From positions 147,510-211,509 of the forward strand of contig NZ_JAGTAS010000052.1 of the NCBI RefSeq assembly GCF_025685425.1: a stretch of DNA of 64,000 bases, in the 5' to 3' direction. Source of the DNA: Terriglobus albidus (lineage in GTDB: Bacteria > Acidobacteriota > Terriglobia > Terriglobales > Acidobacteriaceae). Below the pieces are notes generated by a model. The model had not been told where the DNA came from. It made no database searches and worked only from the letters and a program-made list of their open reading frames with translations. Positions 16,321 through 26,778 of the stretch are shown one piece after another; position 1 is the stretch's first letter; every line of letters starts with the position of its first letter. Both the position numbers and the translations under genes were made by a program.

Positions 16321-16725
16321 TCCAACAAGAAACTCTTTATCCACCGGAATCTGCATCGCATTCGCCAGGTTATTTGTCTCCGCCGCCATACCGACGACCG
16401 CAAGAAACTCAGCGTGTTGCTCGTCGGAAAGCCCCTTCGTTCGTGCGGCCGCAGTATGCGAGTGGATGCAGTAAGGGCAACTGTTCACCGTCGAGACGGC
16501 AATATAGATCAGTTCCTTCGTAAGAGGATCGAGAGTTCCGGGCTCGATCATCACCTCTTTGATACTCGCCCATGTCCTCTGCAGCAGCGCGGGCTGGTTC
16601 GCGAGAGCACGCCAGAAGTTGTTCACGAAATCCGTCTTGCGAACAGCGCGAATGTCGTCGAAGACAGCTTTGAGTTCCGGCACCTTGTTGATCTCGTCGT
16701 CTGTCCAGAGCTTTACAGTGGCCAC
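16318..16725 (-). CDS. Carboxymuconolactone decarboxylase-like / AhpD-type protein
   Basis: 135 residues, all-alpha. The AhpD redox signature C83-x2-C86-x3-H90 (NSCPYCIHSH) is complete, so a peroxidase-linked thiol role is likely rather than decarboxylation. Start GTG at 16725 with GGAGGA 7 bases upstream. The stop codon lies inside repeat A4, so the natural C terminus could have been altered by insertion. Confidence 0.85.
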   Translation of the reverse strand: MATVKLWTDDEINKVPELKAVFDDIRAVRKTDFVNNFWRALANQPALLQRTWASIKEVMIEPGTLDPLTKELIYIAVSTVNSCPYCIHSHTAAARTKGLSDEQHAEFLAVVGMAAETNNLANAMQIPVDKEFLVG

Positions 16726-16804
16726 GGCAGTTCCTCCATTCAGAAGCTCACGAAGTGGCTCCTCGTCTCATTTTCCCACCCGCACGAACAACGTCGGGCA
16801 AAAC

Positions 16805-16832
16805 AAAAGGCAGGCCCGAAGGCCTGCCTTTC
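16805..16832 (-). terminator. Terminator of the rimP-nusA-infB operon
   Basis: AAAGGCAGGCC (16806-16816) and its complement (16821-16831) surround the loop CGAA. On the minus strand TTTTGTTTTG follows. It lies just past the infB stop. Confidence 0.85.
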
Positions 16833-16853
16833 TTTGTTTCGATGCAACCTGGT

Positions 16854-19800
16854 TTACGCGTGTGCGGCAGCTGCCTTGGCTGCGGCTTCCCGCAGTTCGG
16901 CGGTATTGGCTCCGAGCTCGGCGGCGATCTTCTCGGTGGTGTACGCCTCGATCATGTCGCCGACCTTGATGTCCTTGAAGTTGAGATCGATACCGCACTC
17001 ATAGCCTTCGCGAACATCGCTGACATCGTCCTTGAAGCGCTTGAGGTTGGTGATCTTGCCCTTCCAGATCTCCTCGCCGTCGCGCTTCACGCGTACCTGC
17101 GAGTTGCGGTGAATGACGCCGTCGCGCACTGTGCAACCGGCAATCTGACCCACCTTCGAGATCTTGAAGACATTGAGCACTTCGGCGCGGCCCTGGTACT
17201 GCTCGCGGTAGACCGGCTCCAGCAGACCGTACATCGCCTTGGTGATCTCGTCCTGCAGCTCGTAGATGATGGAGTGCATACGGATCTGGACGTTTTCCTG
17301 CTCGGCCAGTTCGGCAGCCTTGCGCTCCGGACGCACGTTGAAGCCGATGATGATCGCGTTGGACGCGGTTGCCAGCAGAACGTCGCTCTCGGTGATGGAA
17401 CCTACACCCGAGTGCAGTACCTTTACGCGCACCTTCTCGGTCGACATGCGCTGCAGCGAGTCGGCCAGAACCTCGACCGAACCCTGCACGTCGCCCTTGA
17501 GGATGATGTTCAGGTCCTTCACGCCGGCCTGCTTGATCTGCTCCGCCAGGCCTTCCAGAGACACGCGGCTCGACTTGGCAAGCTGCGCCTCGCGCTCCTT
17601 CATCTTGCGGTACTGCGCAATGCCCTTGGCCTTGTCGCGGTCCGCCATCACCAGGAAGGTATCGCCGGCATCCGGAATACCTTCCAGACCCAGGATCTCC
17701 ACCGGTGTCGACGGCCCCGCCTCGTGGATCGAGCGGCCGCGGTCGTCGAACATGGCGCGCACCTTACCAAAGGTGTTGCCGACGATATAGCTGTCGTTGA
17801 CGCGCAGCGTACCGTTCTGCACCAGGATCGAGGCCACGGCGCCACGGCCGCGGTCGAGCTTGGCTTCGATGACAGTACCGACCGCCGGACGCTCCGGAGT
17901 AGCCTTCTGCTCGTTCGTGTCGGCGACCAGGCAGATCATCTCTTCCAGGCCGTCGAGGTTGATGCGCTTCTTCGCCGATACCTGAACGAACGGCGTATCG
18001 CCGCCCCAGCTATCCGGCTGCAGACCGCGATCAGCAAGCTGCTGCATGACGCGATCCGGATTTGCTTCAGGTTTGTCGATCTTGTTGACCGCAACGATGA
18101 TCGGCACCTTGGCCGCACGTGCGTGATCGATAGCTTCCAGGGTCTGCGGCATTACGCCGTCGTCGGCTGCTACCACGACCACGACGATATCCGTCACCTT
18201 GGCGCCGCGGGCACGCATGCGTGTAAAGGCCTCGTGACCCGGCGTATCCAGGAAGACGATCTCACGGCCAAAAGCGGGCGAGCCTTCCTTGGTGACATGG
18301 ACCTTGTAGGCGCCGATGTGCTGGGTAATGCCACCGGCTTCGCCGCTGGCGACGTCGGTCTCACGCAGCGCATCCAGAAGACTGGTCTTGCCGTGGTCGA
18401 CGTGACCCATGACGGTGACCACCGGCGGACGAACGATCTCCACCATGCCGGAGGTATCTTCCAGCAGGCCCTCGATGGCCTCGTTCTCGAGCTGTTCTTC
18501 CACCGAGATGATGCTGACGTCCGCGCCGAACTGGCGCGACACATCCTTCACCAGTTCATTGTCGAGCGACTGGTTCACGGTGACGAAAACGCCCTTCATC
18601 AGCAGCGAGGCGATCAGATCCTTACCACGGACTTCCAGCTTTTCGGCCAGGTCCTTGACGCTGATGCCCTCGGTCACGGTGAGATTTTTCGTGATCGGTA
18701 CGGGCTCACGCGAAACCGGCATACCGCCGAAGCGCGGAGCGTTGAAGCCCTTCATCGGGCCTTCTTTGCTCTTCTCGTACTGCTGGCCGCGGCGATTTCC
18801 GCCGGGGCGCTGTCCGGGACGGCCGGTCGGTGCCCCAGGGACGTCACCCGGAGGCGGCAGCATGCCCGGTGCTCCGCCGGGACGCGGACCACCGAAGCCA
18901 GGACGCTGGCCAAAACCAGGACGGCCGCCACCCGGACCACCGGTCGGGTGCGTACGCGTCGGATGCATCGGACGGCGCTCGCCGGGACGCAGGGGAGGAC
19001 GACCGCCGCCACCTGGACCGCCTTGGCCACCGCCACCCGGTCCGGAAGGACGCGGGCGTTCAAAGATGGGACGGCCACGCTGCACGCCGAGATTCGCCGC
19101 GCCGACAGGAGCGGTATACGTCGGGCGCGGTCCGGTCTGCGGCATGATTACGCGGCGTGCGGGTGCTGCCGGTGCGGCAGGAGCCGCAGGTGCTGCCGCG
19201 GCGGGGGCAGGAGTGGCAGCCGGTGCCTCCGGCGGTGCCGGAGTAGCTGCCGGCTGCTCCGCCGGAGCAGCCGGTGCGGCATGAGAGGCAGCTGCGGCAG
19301 GAGCAGGTGCGTGGGCGACTGGAGCTGCCGGGGTCACGGGCGGCTTGGCCACAACAGCACCAGCGCCCGCCGGAGGTACACCAGCGATAGCCGGACGCGG
19401 AGCCGCGACTACCGGACCGGCCGGAGGACGGCCGGCAATGGCAGGAGCAGGGGGCGTCGCCTTAGGAGCGATGATCTGGGGGCCGCGGCGCTCCATCTGC
19501 GGCATGATACGCCGCGGAGCAGCCGGTTGTTGTGAAGGGGATGTTGCAGCCGGTGCGCTTGGGGCGGTCACAGCCGGGGCTGCGGGGGCGGCCGGGCTAG
19601 ACGACGGCGCCGGGGTCGCAGCCGGAGGCGTTGCCACCGGGGGAGCGACTGCCGGACGAGTCACCACCACGCCGGGGCGCGGCGGTGTAGCGACGGCCGG
19701 ACGCTGCGGAGGCGCAGCCACGGCGGGGCGTTGCGGCGGCGGGGCCGCCGGGCGCGAATGCGCCTGCTGCTCAGCCTGTTTGCGCTCCAGAATCGCCTTC

Positions 19801-20042
19801 AGCGCATCGCCAGGCTTCGAGATCTTCGAAAGATCGATTTTGGGTTCGCTGGCGGCAGCGCGCGCTCCACTCGACGGCGCACCGCCGCGGAGGTATGTGC
19901 GCACACGCTCGGCTTCATCTTCTTCCAGCGAGCTTGAATGCGTCTTCTTTTCGGTCACACCCACTGCGGTCAAAGCGTCGAGAATCGACTTGCTCTTGAC
20001 CTCCAGTTCGCGCGCCAGATCATTGATTCGAACTTTACTCAT
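16854..20042 (-). CDS. infB: Translation initiation factor IF-2
   Basis: 1062 residues. It delivers fMet-tRNA to the 30S subunit. Layout: IF2-N helical domain (residues 1-55, [19 protein letters not shown]), a very long Pro/Ala/Gly-rich low-complexity region (about 85-420), a second IF2-N-like domain ([19 protein letters not shown]), the G domain ([21 protein letters not shown]) and C-terminal domains. The linker is much longer than in E. coli (890 residues in total). Last gene of the rimP-nusA-infB operon. 20043-20168 is a spacer; ylxR and ylxQ are absent. Confidence 0.96.
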   Translation of the reverse strand: MSKVRINDLARELEVKSKSILDALTAVGVTEKKTHSSSLEEDEAERVRTYLRGGAPSSGARAAASEPKIDLSKISKPGDALKAILERKQAEQQAHSRPAAPPPQRPAVAAPPQRPAVATPPRPGVVVTRPAVAPPVATPPAATPAPSSSPAAPAAPAVTAPSAPAATSPSQQPAAPRRIMPQMERRGPQIIAPKATPPAPAIAGRPPAGPVVAAPRPAIAGVPPAGAGAVVAKPPVTPAAPVAHAPAPAAAASHAAPAAPAEQPAATPAPPEAPAATPAPAAAAPAAPAAPAAPARRVIMPQTGPRPTYTAPVGAANLGVQRGRPIFERPRPSGPGGGGQGGPGGGGRPPLRPGERRPMHPTRTHPTGGPGGGRPGFGQRPGFGGPRPGGAPGMLPPPGDVPGAPTGRPGQRPGGNRRGQQYEKSKEGPMKGFNAPRFGGMPVSREPVPITKNLTVTEGISVKDLAEKLEVRGKDLIASLLMKGVFVTVNQSLDNELVKDVSRQFGADVSIISVEEQLENEAIEGLLEDTSGMVEIVRPPVVTVMGHVDHGKTSLLDALRETDVASGEAGGITQHIGAYKVHVTKEGSPAFGREIVFLDTPGHEAFTRMRARGAKVTDIVVVVVAADDGVMPQTLEAIDHARAAKVPIIVAVNKIDKPEANPDRVMQQLADRGLQPDSWGGDTPFVQVSAKKRINLDGLEEMICLVADTNEQKATPERPAVGTVIEAKLDRGRGAVASILVQNGTLRVNDSYIVGNTFGKVRAMFDDRGRSIHEAGPSTPVEILGLEGIPDAGDTFLVMADRDKAKGIAQYRKMKEREAQLAKSSRVSLEGLAEQIKQAGVKDLNIILKGDVQGSVEVLADSLQRMSTEKVRVKVLHSGVGSITESDVLLATASNAIIIGFNVRPERKAAELAEQENVQIRMHSIIYELQDEITKAMYGLLEPVYREQYQGRAEVLNVFKISKVGQIAGCTVRDGVIHRNSQVRVKRDGEEIWKGKITNLKRFKDDVSDVREGYECGIDLNFKDIKVGDMIEAYTTEKIAAELGANTAELREAAAKAAAAHA

Positions 20043-20168
20043 CCGTCCCCTATTCGCTACCCCTTGCAGACTCAGCCGTTCATACGCAGCCTCAACCCTT
20101 CGGGATGTTTAAAACCGTCAACACACCATCTTACCGCCGTTCCGCATCGGCCGAACGGCGTCCACAGC

Positions 20169-21770
20169 CTAACCACGGTCGCGGCCATCTTCGTCGCGCT
20201 CGTTGTCAATCGTCTCGTTCGAGATCTCCTCCGACTCCGCAACCAGTGTGTCCACACTGTCGTTGTCGAGCTCAATCTGTTCTTCCCGGGCATCCGCGTC
20301 CGAGTAGGCATCGGTTCCCGAGTCTGCCTCTTCGGCGTCCTGAAGCTCCTCGGTCGACTCGTTAGCTTCTTGCGCCGTCAGCCCTTTACCTTCGTTTTCT
20401 GCTGCCAAGATCTCTTCCGGTGTCTTCGCCACTGAAGATTCCTCCTCAACGGCTTCAGATGCCGCCTGCACCAGGGCAGGACGCTCCTCACCTTCGGCAT
20501 ACTGGCCGAAATAATGGCGAACCGCGACCGAGATCTTCTCCACGGTCTTCTCGCCGATACCCGGAACCTCTTCCAACTGCTCCGGAGTCATGTCGGCCAG
20601 CGATTCCACCGTCGTAATTCCGGCAGCGATCAGCTTTTCCAGGATCGTCTCGCCCAGCTCGGTGACCTGCTCGATCGGAGTCGACGGTCCGCCGGAGAGC
20701 GCCTGCATGGCCTGCTCGACCTCCTGGCGCTTCTCTTCCTCGCTCTTGATATCGATCTTCCAGCCGAGCAGCTTCGCTGCCAGACGCACATTCTGGCCCT
20801 TCTTGCCGATAGCCAGCGACAACTGAGTGTCGTCAACGATCACTTCAAGCTGCTTCTCGGTCAGGTCCGTAATGGAGACACGCGAGACCTTGGCGGGTTG
20901 CAATGCCTTCTCTGCGAAGGTTGTGATCTCATCGGAGAATTCGATGATGTCGATCTTTTCGCCGCGCAGCTCGCGGATGATGGACTGTACACGCATGCCC
21001 TTCATGCCGACGCAGGCGCCAACCGGATCCACATCCTTGTCTCGTGACTGTACGGCAATCTTCGTGCGCTCGCCGGCCTCACGGGCAATGGCCTTGATCA
21101 TTACCGTGTTGTCGTAGATCTCCGGAACCTCAGCCTGGAACAGGCTCTGCACCAGTGCAGGAGCGGCGCGGCTGACAATCACCTGCGGGCCTTTGGCGGC
21201 GCGGTCCACGCGTAACAAAACGACGCGAACGCGCTCACCCACGGCGAACTGCTCAAGCCGGCTCTGCTCCCGCTTCGGCATGCGGGCCTCGGCCTTGCCG
21301 ATATCGAAGATCACGTCCATCGGCTCCAGGCGTTTGACTGTCGCCGTGATGATCTCGCCGATACGGTGGTTGTACTCGTTGAAGACCGTGTCACGTTCCG
21401 CTTCGCGCACCTTCTGGAAGATGACCTGCTTAGCCATCTGCGCGGCAATACGGCCCAGCGGGCTGGTGTCCTTGTAGAAACGCAGCTCACCACCGGCCTC
21501 GACTTCGGGCGCAAGTTCACGTGCCTGCTCCAGCGTGAGCTGGTTCAACTCGTCCTCAACCTGCTCAGGACCTTCCACCACGGTCTTGTACACATAGGCC
21601 CGGATCTCGCCCGTCTCCCGATCCAACTCGGCGCGCATATTCTCCTGCGTGCGGTAGTACTTGCGGGTCGCCAGCGCAATCGCGTCTTCCACGGCGGCGA
21701 CCACAATCTCCGCATCAATACCTTTTTCGCGGCTCAGAATCTGAATCGATTCGTACAGTGCACTTGCCAT
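20169..21770 (-). CDS. nusA: Transcription termination/antitermination factor NusA
   Basis: 533 residues. The N-terminal RNA-polymerase-binding domain (ALYESIQILSREKGIDAEIV), an S1 domain (GEIITATVKRLEPMDVIFDI), KH1 and KH2 (GACVGMKGMRVQSIIREL; AIGKKGQNVRLAAKLLGW) and one helix-hairpin-helix repeat (MTPEQLEEVPGIGEKTVEKI) are in order. The tail of about 80 residues is very acidic, perhaps replacing the second acidic repeat of proteobacterial NusA. It binds RNA polymerase and nascent RNA to control pausing. Confidence 0.96.
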   Translation of the reverse strand: MASALYESIQILSREKGIDAEIVVAAVEDAIALATRKYYRTQENMRAELDRETGEIRAYVYKTVVEGPEQVEDELNQLTLEQARELAPEVEAGGELRFYKDTSPLGRIAAQMAKQVIFQKVREAERDTVFNEYNHRIGEIITATVKRLEPMDVIFDIGKAEARMPKREQSRLEQFAVGERVRVVLLRVDRAAKGPQVIVSRAAPALVQSLFQAEVPEIYDNTVMIKAIAREAGERTKIAVQSRDKDVDPVGACVGMKGMRVQSIIRELRGEKIDIIEFSDEITTFAEKALQPAKVSRVSITDLTEKQLEVIVDDTQLSLAIGKKGQNVRLAAKLLGWKIDIKSEEEKRQEVEQAMQALSGGPSTPIEQVTELGETILEKLIAAGITTVESLADMTPEQLEEVPGIGEKTVEKISVAVRHYFGQYAEGEERPALVQAASEAVEEESSVAKTPEEILAAENEGKGLTAQEANESTEELQDAEEADSGTDAYSDADAREEQIELDNDSVDTLVAESEEISNETIDNERDEDGRDRG

Positions 21771-21837
21771 TTCTGCTTACCTCAACTTCCTCAATCTCAT
21801 TCACTGCTTGCGCCAGACGCTACTTCCACCAGACAAG

Positions 21838-22419
21838 CTAAAACTCTGCCACCAGCTGCGCCTTTTCTACGTTCGAGAGCGCTATCTCCACCGTGTCCAA
21901 CCCGGCCGAGGCCTTCTTCGCCTTCCCCTTCTGCTTCACGGCCGAAAGGTCAAGCTTCACCACACCATCCGCGAAGCTCATCCGCCCGGTCCAATGCCGG
22001 TTGCTATTAACCGGCTCGAAGGTTTGCACCTTTACCAGACCGCCGGCAAACCGTTCATAATCTGCTGCACCCCGCAGCTTACGCTCCAGACCCGGCGATG
22101 ACACCTCCAGGGTGTACTCGGCACCGGGGACCAGATCTTCCACATCCAGCAGCGTTCCAAAGTCCCGCGCAAAAACTTCGCAGTCCTCATGTGTGATGCC
22201 CGAGAGAGCTTCTACGGGAACGCCGCTGGGCAGGTCTTCCAGTTCCCCTGCTTTGGCCGCAGCCACCAGCTTTGCCCGCCCCTCGGCATCCTTCTCCAGG
22301 TACACGGCGAGCGCACGATGCTTGCCCGCTCCCTGGAAGGTGATATCCACCACCTCCAGATGATGCGAGGCCGCTACCCGCTCCGCCGCAGCCCGAATCT
22401 GGTCGATCTGTAATGCCAT
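21838..22419 (-). CDS. rimP: Ribosome maturation factor RimP
   Basis: 193 residues from ATG at 22419 (AGAGG 8 bases upstream); the frame continues upstream without a credible start. RimP helps 30S assembly. Typical features are VVDITFQGAGKHRALAVYLE in the N-terminal domain and the conserved EVSSPGLERKL before the SH3-like C-terminal domain. First gene of the rimP-nusA-infB operon; its promoter should lie in the 22420-22595 gap. Confidence 0.93.
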   Translation of the reverse strand: MALQIDQIRAAAERVAASHHLEVVDITFQGAGKHRALAVYLEKDAEGRAKLVAAAKAGELEDLPSGVPVEALSGITHEDCEVFARDFGTLLDVEDLVPGAEYTLEVSSPGLERKLRGAADYERFAGGLVKVQTFEPVNSNRHWTGRMSFADGVVKLDLSAVKQKGKAKKASAGLDTVEIALSNVEKAQLVAEF

Positions 22420-22595
22420 TGCCAAACCTCTTTTTCCACCGTGGGGAGGCGGTTTTAAGAGCAAATAAAAAGTGGGCTCATCGCCCACTCATCTCTCTCG
22501 CCAACGGCCGGCCATATCCACGGTCCCGCGCAAGATCAACGCGTCGCTATCCATTATGGTACGCCCGCGCCCCCCAAAACTCAAATCTTTGGATT

Positions 22596-23627
22596 TTATC
22601 GGATATGGAAGGTCGTCACCGAGATCTTCCGGCCGGCGATCTGGGCTTTCTTCCAGCCGCTCTTATCGTTCAGCGCCACCCAGCGGCGTTCCTCCGCCCG
22701 GTAGTGCCAGTCCTTGTCGAGCTGGAAGAAGATCTGCAACCCGTTGGCCTCCATGATGTTCGAAATGGAGTTGTCATGGGCATTGCGGGCGTCATAGTCC
22801 ACATAGGCGTTCTGCCCCATCTCTGCATACACCGCATTCAGCTCGAAGAGAAGATGGTTCACACTGTCTTCCATCTGCTCCGCATGCAGGCCGATACGCT
22901 GCGCCTCCCGCAGAGTGATGGGATAACTGTGCGAAGGATAGCCCGAGTTCAGCACATTGCTGATCTTCTTTGCTTTCTGTGCATCCTTCAGGTGATACGA
23001 CAGAATCTCCAGGCAGAGCTTGGTCGAAAGAGCGCTCGACCGGTCCACAGCGCCGATCACCAGCGGATGGACATACTGAAACAGGGCTCCATACGGATTG
23101 CTCTTTTCCCCTCTCGCCTGCCGCCGCCAGAGATTGATGACCCGCTGCAGCTCGTCCTGACTCACGCTGACGCGGTCGTTATCGCGGTCGATCGGCGACA
23201 GGTCATGCGTCAGCGAGGTATCCACCGCGGACAGATGGGCGAGCGGCCCCATCAGAATGTTGTCCGCTCCCAGCGCCAGCATGGTGGCGGCGCTCTGGCA
23301 CTCGAAAGGAGCCAGCACCGTCAGTCTCTTGACGTACTGCCGCAGCAGATTCACCATCCGCAGCGAGGCCTGGCCGTTGCCGCCATCGCTCTTGATAAAC
23401 AGGCAGAGCCGGTCGACCTTGCCGACGCTCTGCAACAGGCCATACAAGCCGGAGACGTCGTTGTGGCAGATCGATCCCTTATTGGAGTTCCAGTAGGTGA
23501 TAACCGGTTGATCAAGCGCCACCTCCAACTGCTTGAGAATCGTCTGTGTCTTCTCCAGCAGCATGGGAGGCTTAATCGCCTTTGGCTTCGCCTCCTCCGG
23601 ATTGATGACTTCCCTTTTCCTGGCCAT
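22596..23627 (-). CDS. SDH-type serine proteinase (ClpP/crotonase fold, SppA-like)
   Basis: 343 residues resembling the serine dehydrogenase proteinase family (SDH_protease), soluble relatives of SppA. The oxyanion strand is IKSDGGNGQ (D81-G82-G83) and the probable nucleophile is S112 in ECQSAATMLALGAD, matching the SppA/ClpP placement about 30 residues later. A conserved middle (HLSAVDTSLTHDLSPID) and AQRIGLHAEQM follow. No membrane helix or signal peptide. The gene starts 8 bases after glyS, so it is in the glyQS operon; a link to glycyl-tRNA synthetase is unexplained. Confidence 0.78.
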   Translation of the reverse strand: MARKREVINPEEAKPKAIKPPMLLEKTQTILKQLEVALDQPVITYWNSNKGSICHNDVSGLYGLLQSVGKVDRLCLFIKSDGGNGQASLRMVNLLRQYVKRLTVLAPFECQSAATMLALGADNILMGPLAHLSAVDTSLTHDLSPIDRDNDRVSVSQDELQRVINLWRRQARGEKSNPYGALFQYVHPLVIGAVDRSSALSTKLCLEILSYHLKDAQKAKKISNVLNSGYPSHSYPITLREAQRIGLHAEQMEDSVNHLLFELNAVYAEMGQNAYVDYDARNAHDNSISNIMEANGLQIFFQLDKDWHYRAEERRWVALNDKSGWKKAQIAGRKISVTTFHIR

Positions 23628-23635
23628 TTATTTCC

Positions 23636-25723
23636 TTATCCCGCCGTTACGATCTCCGAGAAGTCAGCGATACGTGAGAAGTCCTGCAGCACACGGTTCA
23701 GCAATCCCAGGCGGGCAGCGCGCAGGCGTTCTTCCGGCGCCATCACCATCACCTTATCGAAGAAGGCATCGACATGAGGACGCAGTGTCGCGATGGTCTG
23801 CAGCGCCTCGACGTACTGCTTTTCACGACGCTGACCTTCCACCCAGGCAGCCAGACGGCCACTCTGCTCAGCCAGCGTACGCTCGGCCGGCTCGACGAGG
23901 AAGTCCGGAGTCCACGCGGCGTTCTCGCCCTTCTCGCGTGCCTGCGTCAGGATATTCTTCATACGCTTGAAGGCCGCTGAGATTGCCGCGAAGTCCTCCG
24001 AGCCGCGAACCTCCGTCACCGCCTGGGCACGCGCCACAGCATCAGGCACATCATCGGCTCCAGCAGCCTGAACCGCCTTCACGACGTCGTACGCATAGCC
24101 CTTTACGTCCTTGAGGTAGAACTCGACACGCTCCGTAAAGAACTGTTCGACCTTCGTCGCCGTCGCGGAATGCTCCGATCCAAGTCCAGCGATCTCGCTC
24201 AACAGCAGCGGAAGCTTTGCCTCGGCCAGCATCTTCACAATGCCATTGGCGGCGCGGCGCAGACCGAAGGGATCCTTCGATCCGGTTGGCTCCAAACCCA
24301 GACCGAACATGCCGCCGATGGTGTCAGCCTTATCGGAGATTGAGAGCAGCAACCCTTCAACCGTGCGCGGCACGGAATCTTCCATCGATGCCGGCAGATA
24401 CTGGTCATAGACCGCCAGCGCGACCGTCTCGCTTAGCCCCTGAGCGCGGGCATACAGGCCACCGACGATGCCCTGCAGCTCCGTAAATTCCTTCACCAGC
24501 TCGCAGGTCAGGTCGGTCTTGGCGATGGTTGCTGCCTGATCCAGAGCCGCGGCATCGGCATCGGTCTTCCGTTCTTCGCACAGACGCGCCAGCTCTGCAG
24601 CGACCTTACGCACCCGCTCCGACTTGGCGAAGTAGCTGCCGAGGTCCTTCTGGAAGGTGACGTGCTTGAGATTTTCCATGCGGTTGACCAGCGTCGTCTT
24701 CTGATCGAACTCCCAGAAGAACCGAGCATCGTTGAAGCGTGCGCGCAGTACTCGCTCGTTGCCGGTGCGGATGATCTCCAGTCCCTCGGCATCGGGTTCA
24801 ATGTTCAACACCGTCAGGAAGTGCGCCACGAGCTTGCCGCCCGCATCCTCGACGGCGAAGTACTTCTGGTGGTCGCGCATCACGGTCACCAGAACTTCTT
24901 CCGGAAGCTCAAGGTACTCGGTCTCGAAGCCGCCCAGCACCACATACGGCCACTCGGTCAGGTGTGTGACGGTCTCAACCAGTTCCAGATCCTCGCGCCA
25001 GCGGGCTCCGGAAACCGTACGGGTCACGGCATCCAGAGCCTTACGAACCTTCTGGCGCCGTACCGCTACATCGGCGAGCACAAAGGCCTTCTCCAACGCC
25101 GCAAGGTACTCCGACGGCCGGGCAATCGCGATGGCCTCAGCGCCGAAAAGGATGCGATGGCCGCGAGTCGTATTGCCGGCGGTCACACCGGCGAACTCAA
25201 CCGGAACAACAGCTTCACCGAGCAGGGCGATCATCCACTTGACCGGACGGACAAAACGCTCCGGCTTCCCGGCGCGCCAGTACATGTTCTTCGCCCAGTA
25301 AAGGCCGGCAATTTCTTTCGGCAGTTCGGCGGCAATGACCTCGGCGGCGGCTTTACCCGGCCGCGTCACCGTCGCGCCAAGATATTCGCCTTTGGCATTG
25401 GTCACCGTCCTCAGATCGCTGAGGCTGACACCTGCCTTCTTTGCGAAGGCCGAAGCGGCTGGTGTCGGCTCTCCGTCCTTGTAGGCCACCTTCAGCGAAG
25501 GTCCGAGCATCTCCTCCACCGCGTCCGGCTGCTGTGTGCGCACCCCTGTTACCAGTACGGCCAGACGGCGAGGCGTCGAATAGCTCGTTACCAGCGAGCC
25601 CTCTTCCAGCAGGCGTTCACGGCCGAGCAGAGCCTCAACACGCGTTGCCAACTCTGCCTGCGCGGAAGCGATCATCCGCGCCGGGACCTCTTCCAATCCA
25701 ATCTCAAATAGAAAATCAGCCAT
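23636..25723 (-). CDS. glyS: Glycine-tRNA ligase beta subunit
   Basis: 695 residues from ATG at 25723 (MADFLFEIGLEEVPARMI), the family's usual start and length; longer open frame upstream overlaps glyQ and is ignored. The beta subunit of the alpha2-beta2 enzyme binds tRNA(Gly). Typical are TPRRLAVLV, VKWMIALLG, an HD-like region (CELVKEFTELQGIVGGLYA) and the C-terminal anticodon-binding DALR-like domain. It follows glyQ by 17 bases. Confidence 0.95.
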   Translation of the reverse strand: MADFLFEIGLEEVPARMIASAQAELATRVEALLGRERLLEEGSLVTSYSTPRRLAVLVTGVRTQQPDAVEEMLGPSLKVAYKDGEPTPAASAFAKKAGVSLSDLRTVTNAKGEYLGATVTRPGKAAAEVIAAELPKEIAGLYWAKNMYWRAGKPERFVRPVKWMIALLGEAVVPVEFAGVTAGNTTRGHRILFGAEAIAIARPSEYLAALEKAFVLADVAVRRQKVRKALDAVTRTVSGARWREDLELVETVTHLTEWPYVVLGGFETEYLELPEEVLVTVMRDHQKYFAVEDAGGKLVAHFLTVLNIEPDAEGLEIIRTGNERVLRARFNDARFFWEFDQKTTLVNRMENLKHVTFQKDLGSYFAKSERVRKVAAELARLCEERKTDADAAALDQAATIAKTDLTCELVKEFTELQGIVGGLYARAQGLSETVALAVYDQYLPASMEDSVPRTVEGLLLSISDKADTIGGMFGLGLEPTGSKDPFGLRRAANGIVKMLAEAKLPLLLSEIAGLGSEHSATATKVEQFFTERVEFYLKDVKGYAYDVVKAVQAAGADDVPDAVARAQAVTEVRGSEDFAAISAAFKRMKNILTQAREKGENAAWTPDFLVEPAERTLAEQSGRLAAWVEGQRREKQYVEALQTIATLRPHVDAFFDKVMVMAPEERLRAARLGLLNRVLQDFSRIADFSEIVTAG

Positions 25724-25740
25724 CGTTCTCTTTCGCCGCT

Positions 25741-26706
25741 TTAAGCGGAAAGCGCCTCCGCCGGTGCGGTGAGTTCCTGCTGCTGCGCGTACGCCTTTGC
25801 CACCCCCACAACCAGGGCACGAATGCGCGCCATCACGCCCACGCGCTCGGTCACGCTGATCGCGCCGCGCGCATCCAGCAGATTGAAGACATGCGAACAC
25901 TTCAGCGCCAGTTCATAGGCTCCCAATACGGGGAAACGGCGCTGTGCCTTCAGGCTTTCGAGCTCCGATATACCCTTGGCGGCATCCAGCAACGCCAGGC
26001 ATTCGGCCTCGTACGCGTTCAGGTGCTCCCATAGCTTGTTCACATCGGCAAAGTCGAAGCTGTAGGTCGAGTACTGCTCTTCCTCGTACAGCCGGATCTC
26101 ACCATAGGTGGTCTGCTTGCCGGTGTCTGGTTCAATCGCCCATACGATGTCATAGATCGAGTCGACGCCCTGCAGAAACTGGGCGATGCGTTCCAGACCG
26201 TAGGTGATCTCGCCGCACATCGGCTCCAGATCCAGGCCGCCGCACTGCTGGAAGTAGGTGAACTGCGTGATCTCCTGGCCATCGAGCATCATCTGCCAGC
26301 CGACGCCCCAAGCGCCGCCCACAGGCCACTCCCAGTTGTCCTCTTCAAATTTCAGGTCGTGTTTTTTCAGGTCGATCCCGATAGCGCGCAGGCTGTCCAG
26401 GTAGACCTCCTGCACATCCGCCGGTGGCGGTTTGAGGATCACCTGGAACTGCGTGTGCTTGTACAGGCGATTCGGATTTTCTCCATAGCGCCCGTCGGCC
26501 GGACGGCGCGAAGGCTGCGCATAGGCAATGCGTACAGGCTTCGGTCCAAGAACACGCAGGAAGGTATCCGGCGACATTGTTCCCGCGCCGACTTCCACGT
26601 CATACGGCTGCTGCAGCACACACCCACGCTCCGCCCAGAAGCTCTGGAGCCGGAACAGGAGCTCCTGAAAGGTGAGCGCCTCTTTCCCATTCGCAACAAA
26701 CGGCAT
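25741..26706 (-). CDS. glyQ: Glycine-tRNA ligase alpha subunit
   Basis: 321 residues, the catalytic class II subunit. Recognised by [56 protein letters not shown] and [19 protein letters not shown]. First gene of glyQ-glyS-SDH protease. It charges tRNA(Gly) together with glyS. Confidence 0.96.
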   Translation of the reverse strand: MPFVANGKEALTFQELLFRLQSFWAERGCVLQQPYDVEVGAGTMSPDTFLRVLGPKPVRIAYAQPSRRPADGRYGENPNRLYKHTQFQVILKPPPADVQEVYLDSLRAIGIDLKKHDLKFEEDNWEWPVGGAWGVGWQMMLDGQEITQFTYFQQCGGLDLEPMCGEITYGLERIAQFLQGVDSIYDIVWAIEPDTGKQTTYGEIRLYEEEQYSTYSFDFADVNKLWEHLNAYEAECLALLDAAKGISELESLKAQRRFPVLGAYELALKCSHVFNLLDARGAISVTERVGVMARIRALVVGVAKAYAQQQELTAPAEALSA

Positions 26707-26778
26707 GCCTCAAGTCTACCCGAGGCGAAACAGAAAACCGGAGAGAGGCAGGCTCCCCTCTCCGGTTCGTCTGGACGA

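Noticed and set aside
15982..17004. 340-codon plus-strand frame across repeats B2, C, A4 and antisense to the AhpD-like gene
   Set aside because: Made of repeat sequence and antisense DNA; no family similarity and no start signal.
16755..19535. Very long open frame (926 codons) on the plus strand opposite infB
   Set aside because: Shadow of the GC-rich infB codons; low-complexity His/Arg/Leu composition, no ribosome-binding site, and infB on the other strand is certain.
22413..23777. 454-codon open frame opposite the SDH-type protease
   Set aside because: Crosses several gene boundaries and is antisense to well-supported genes.
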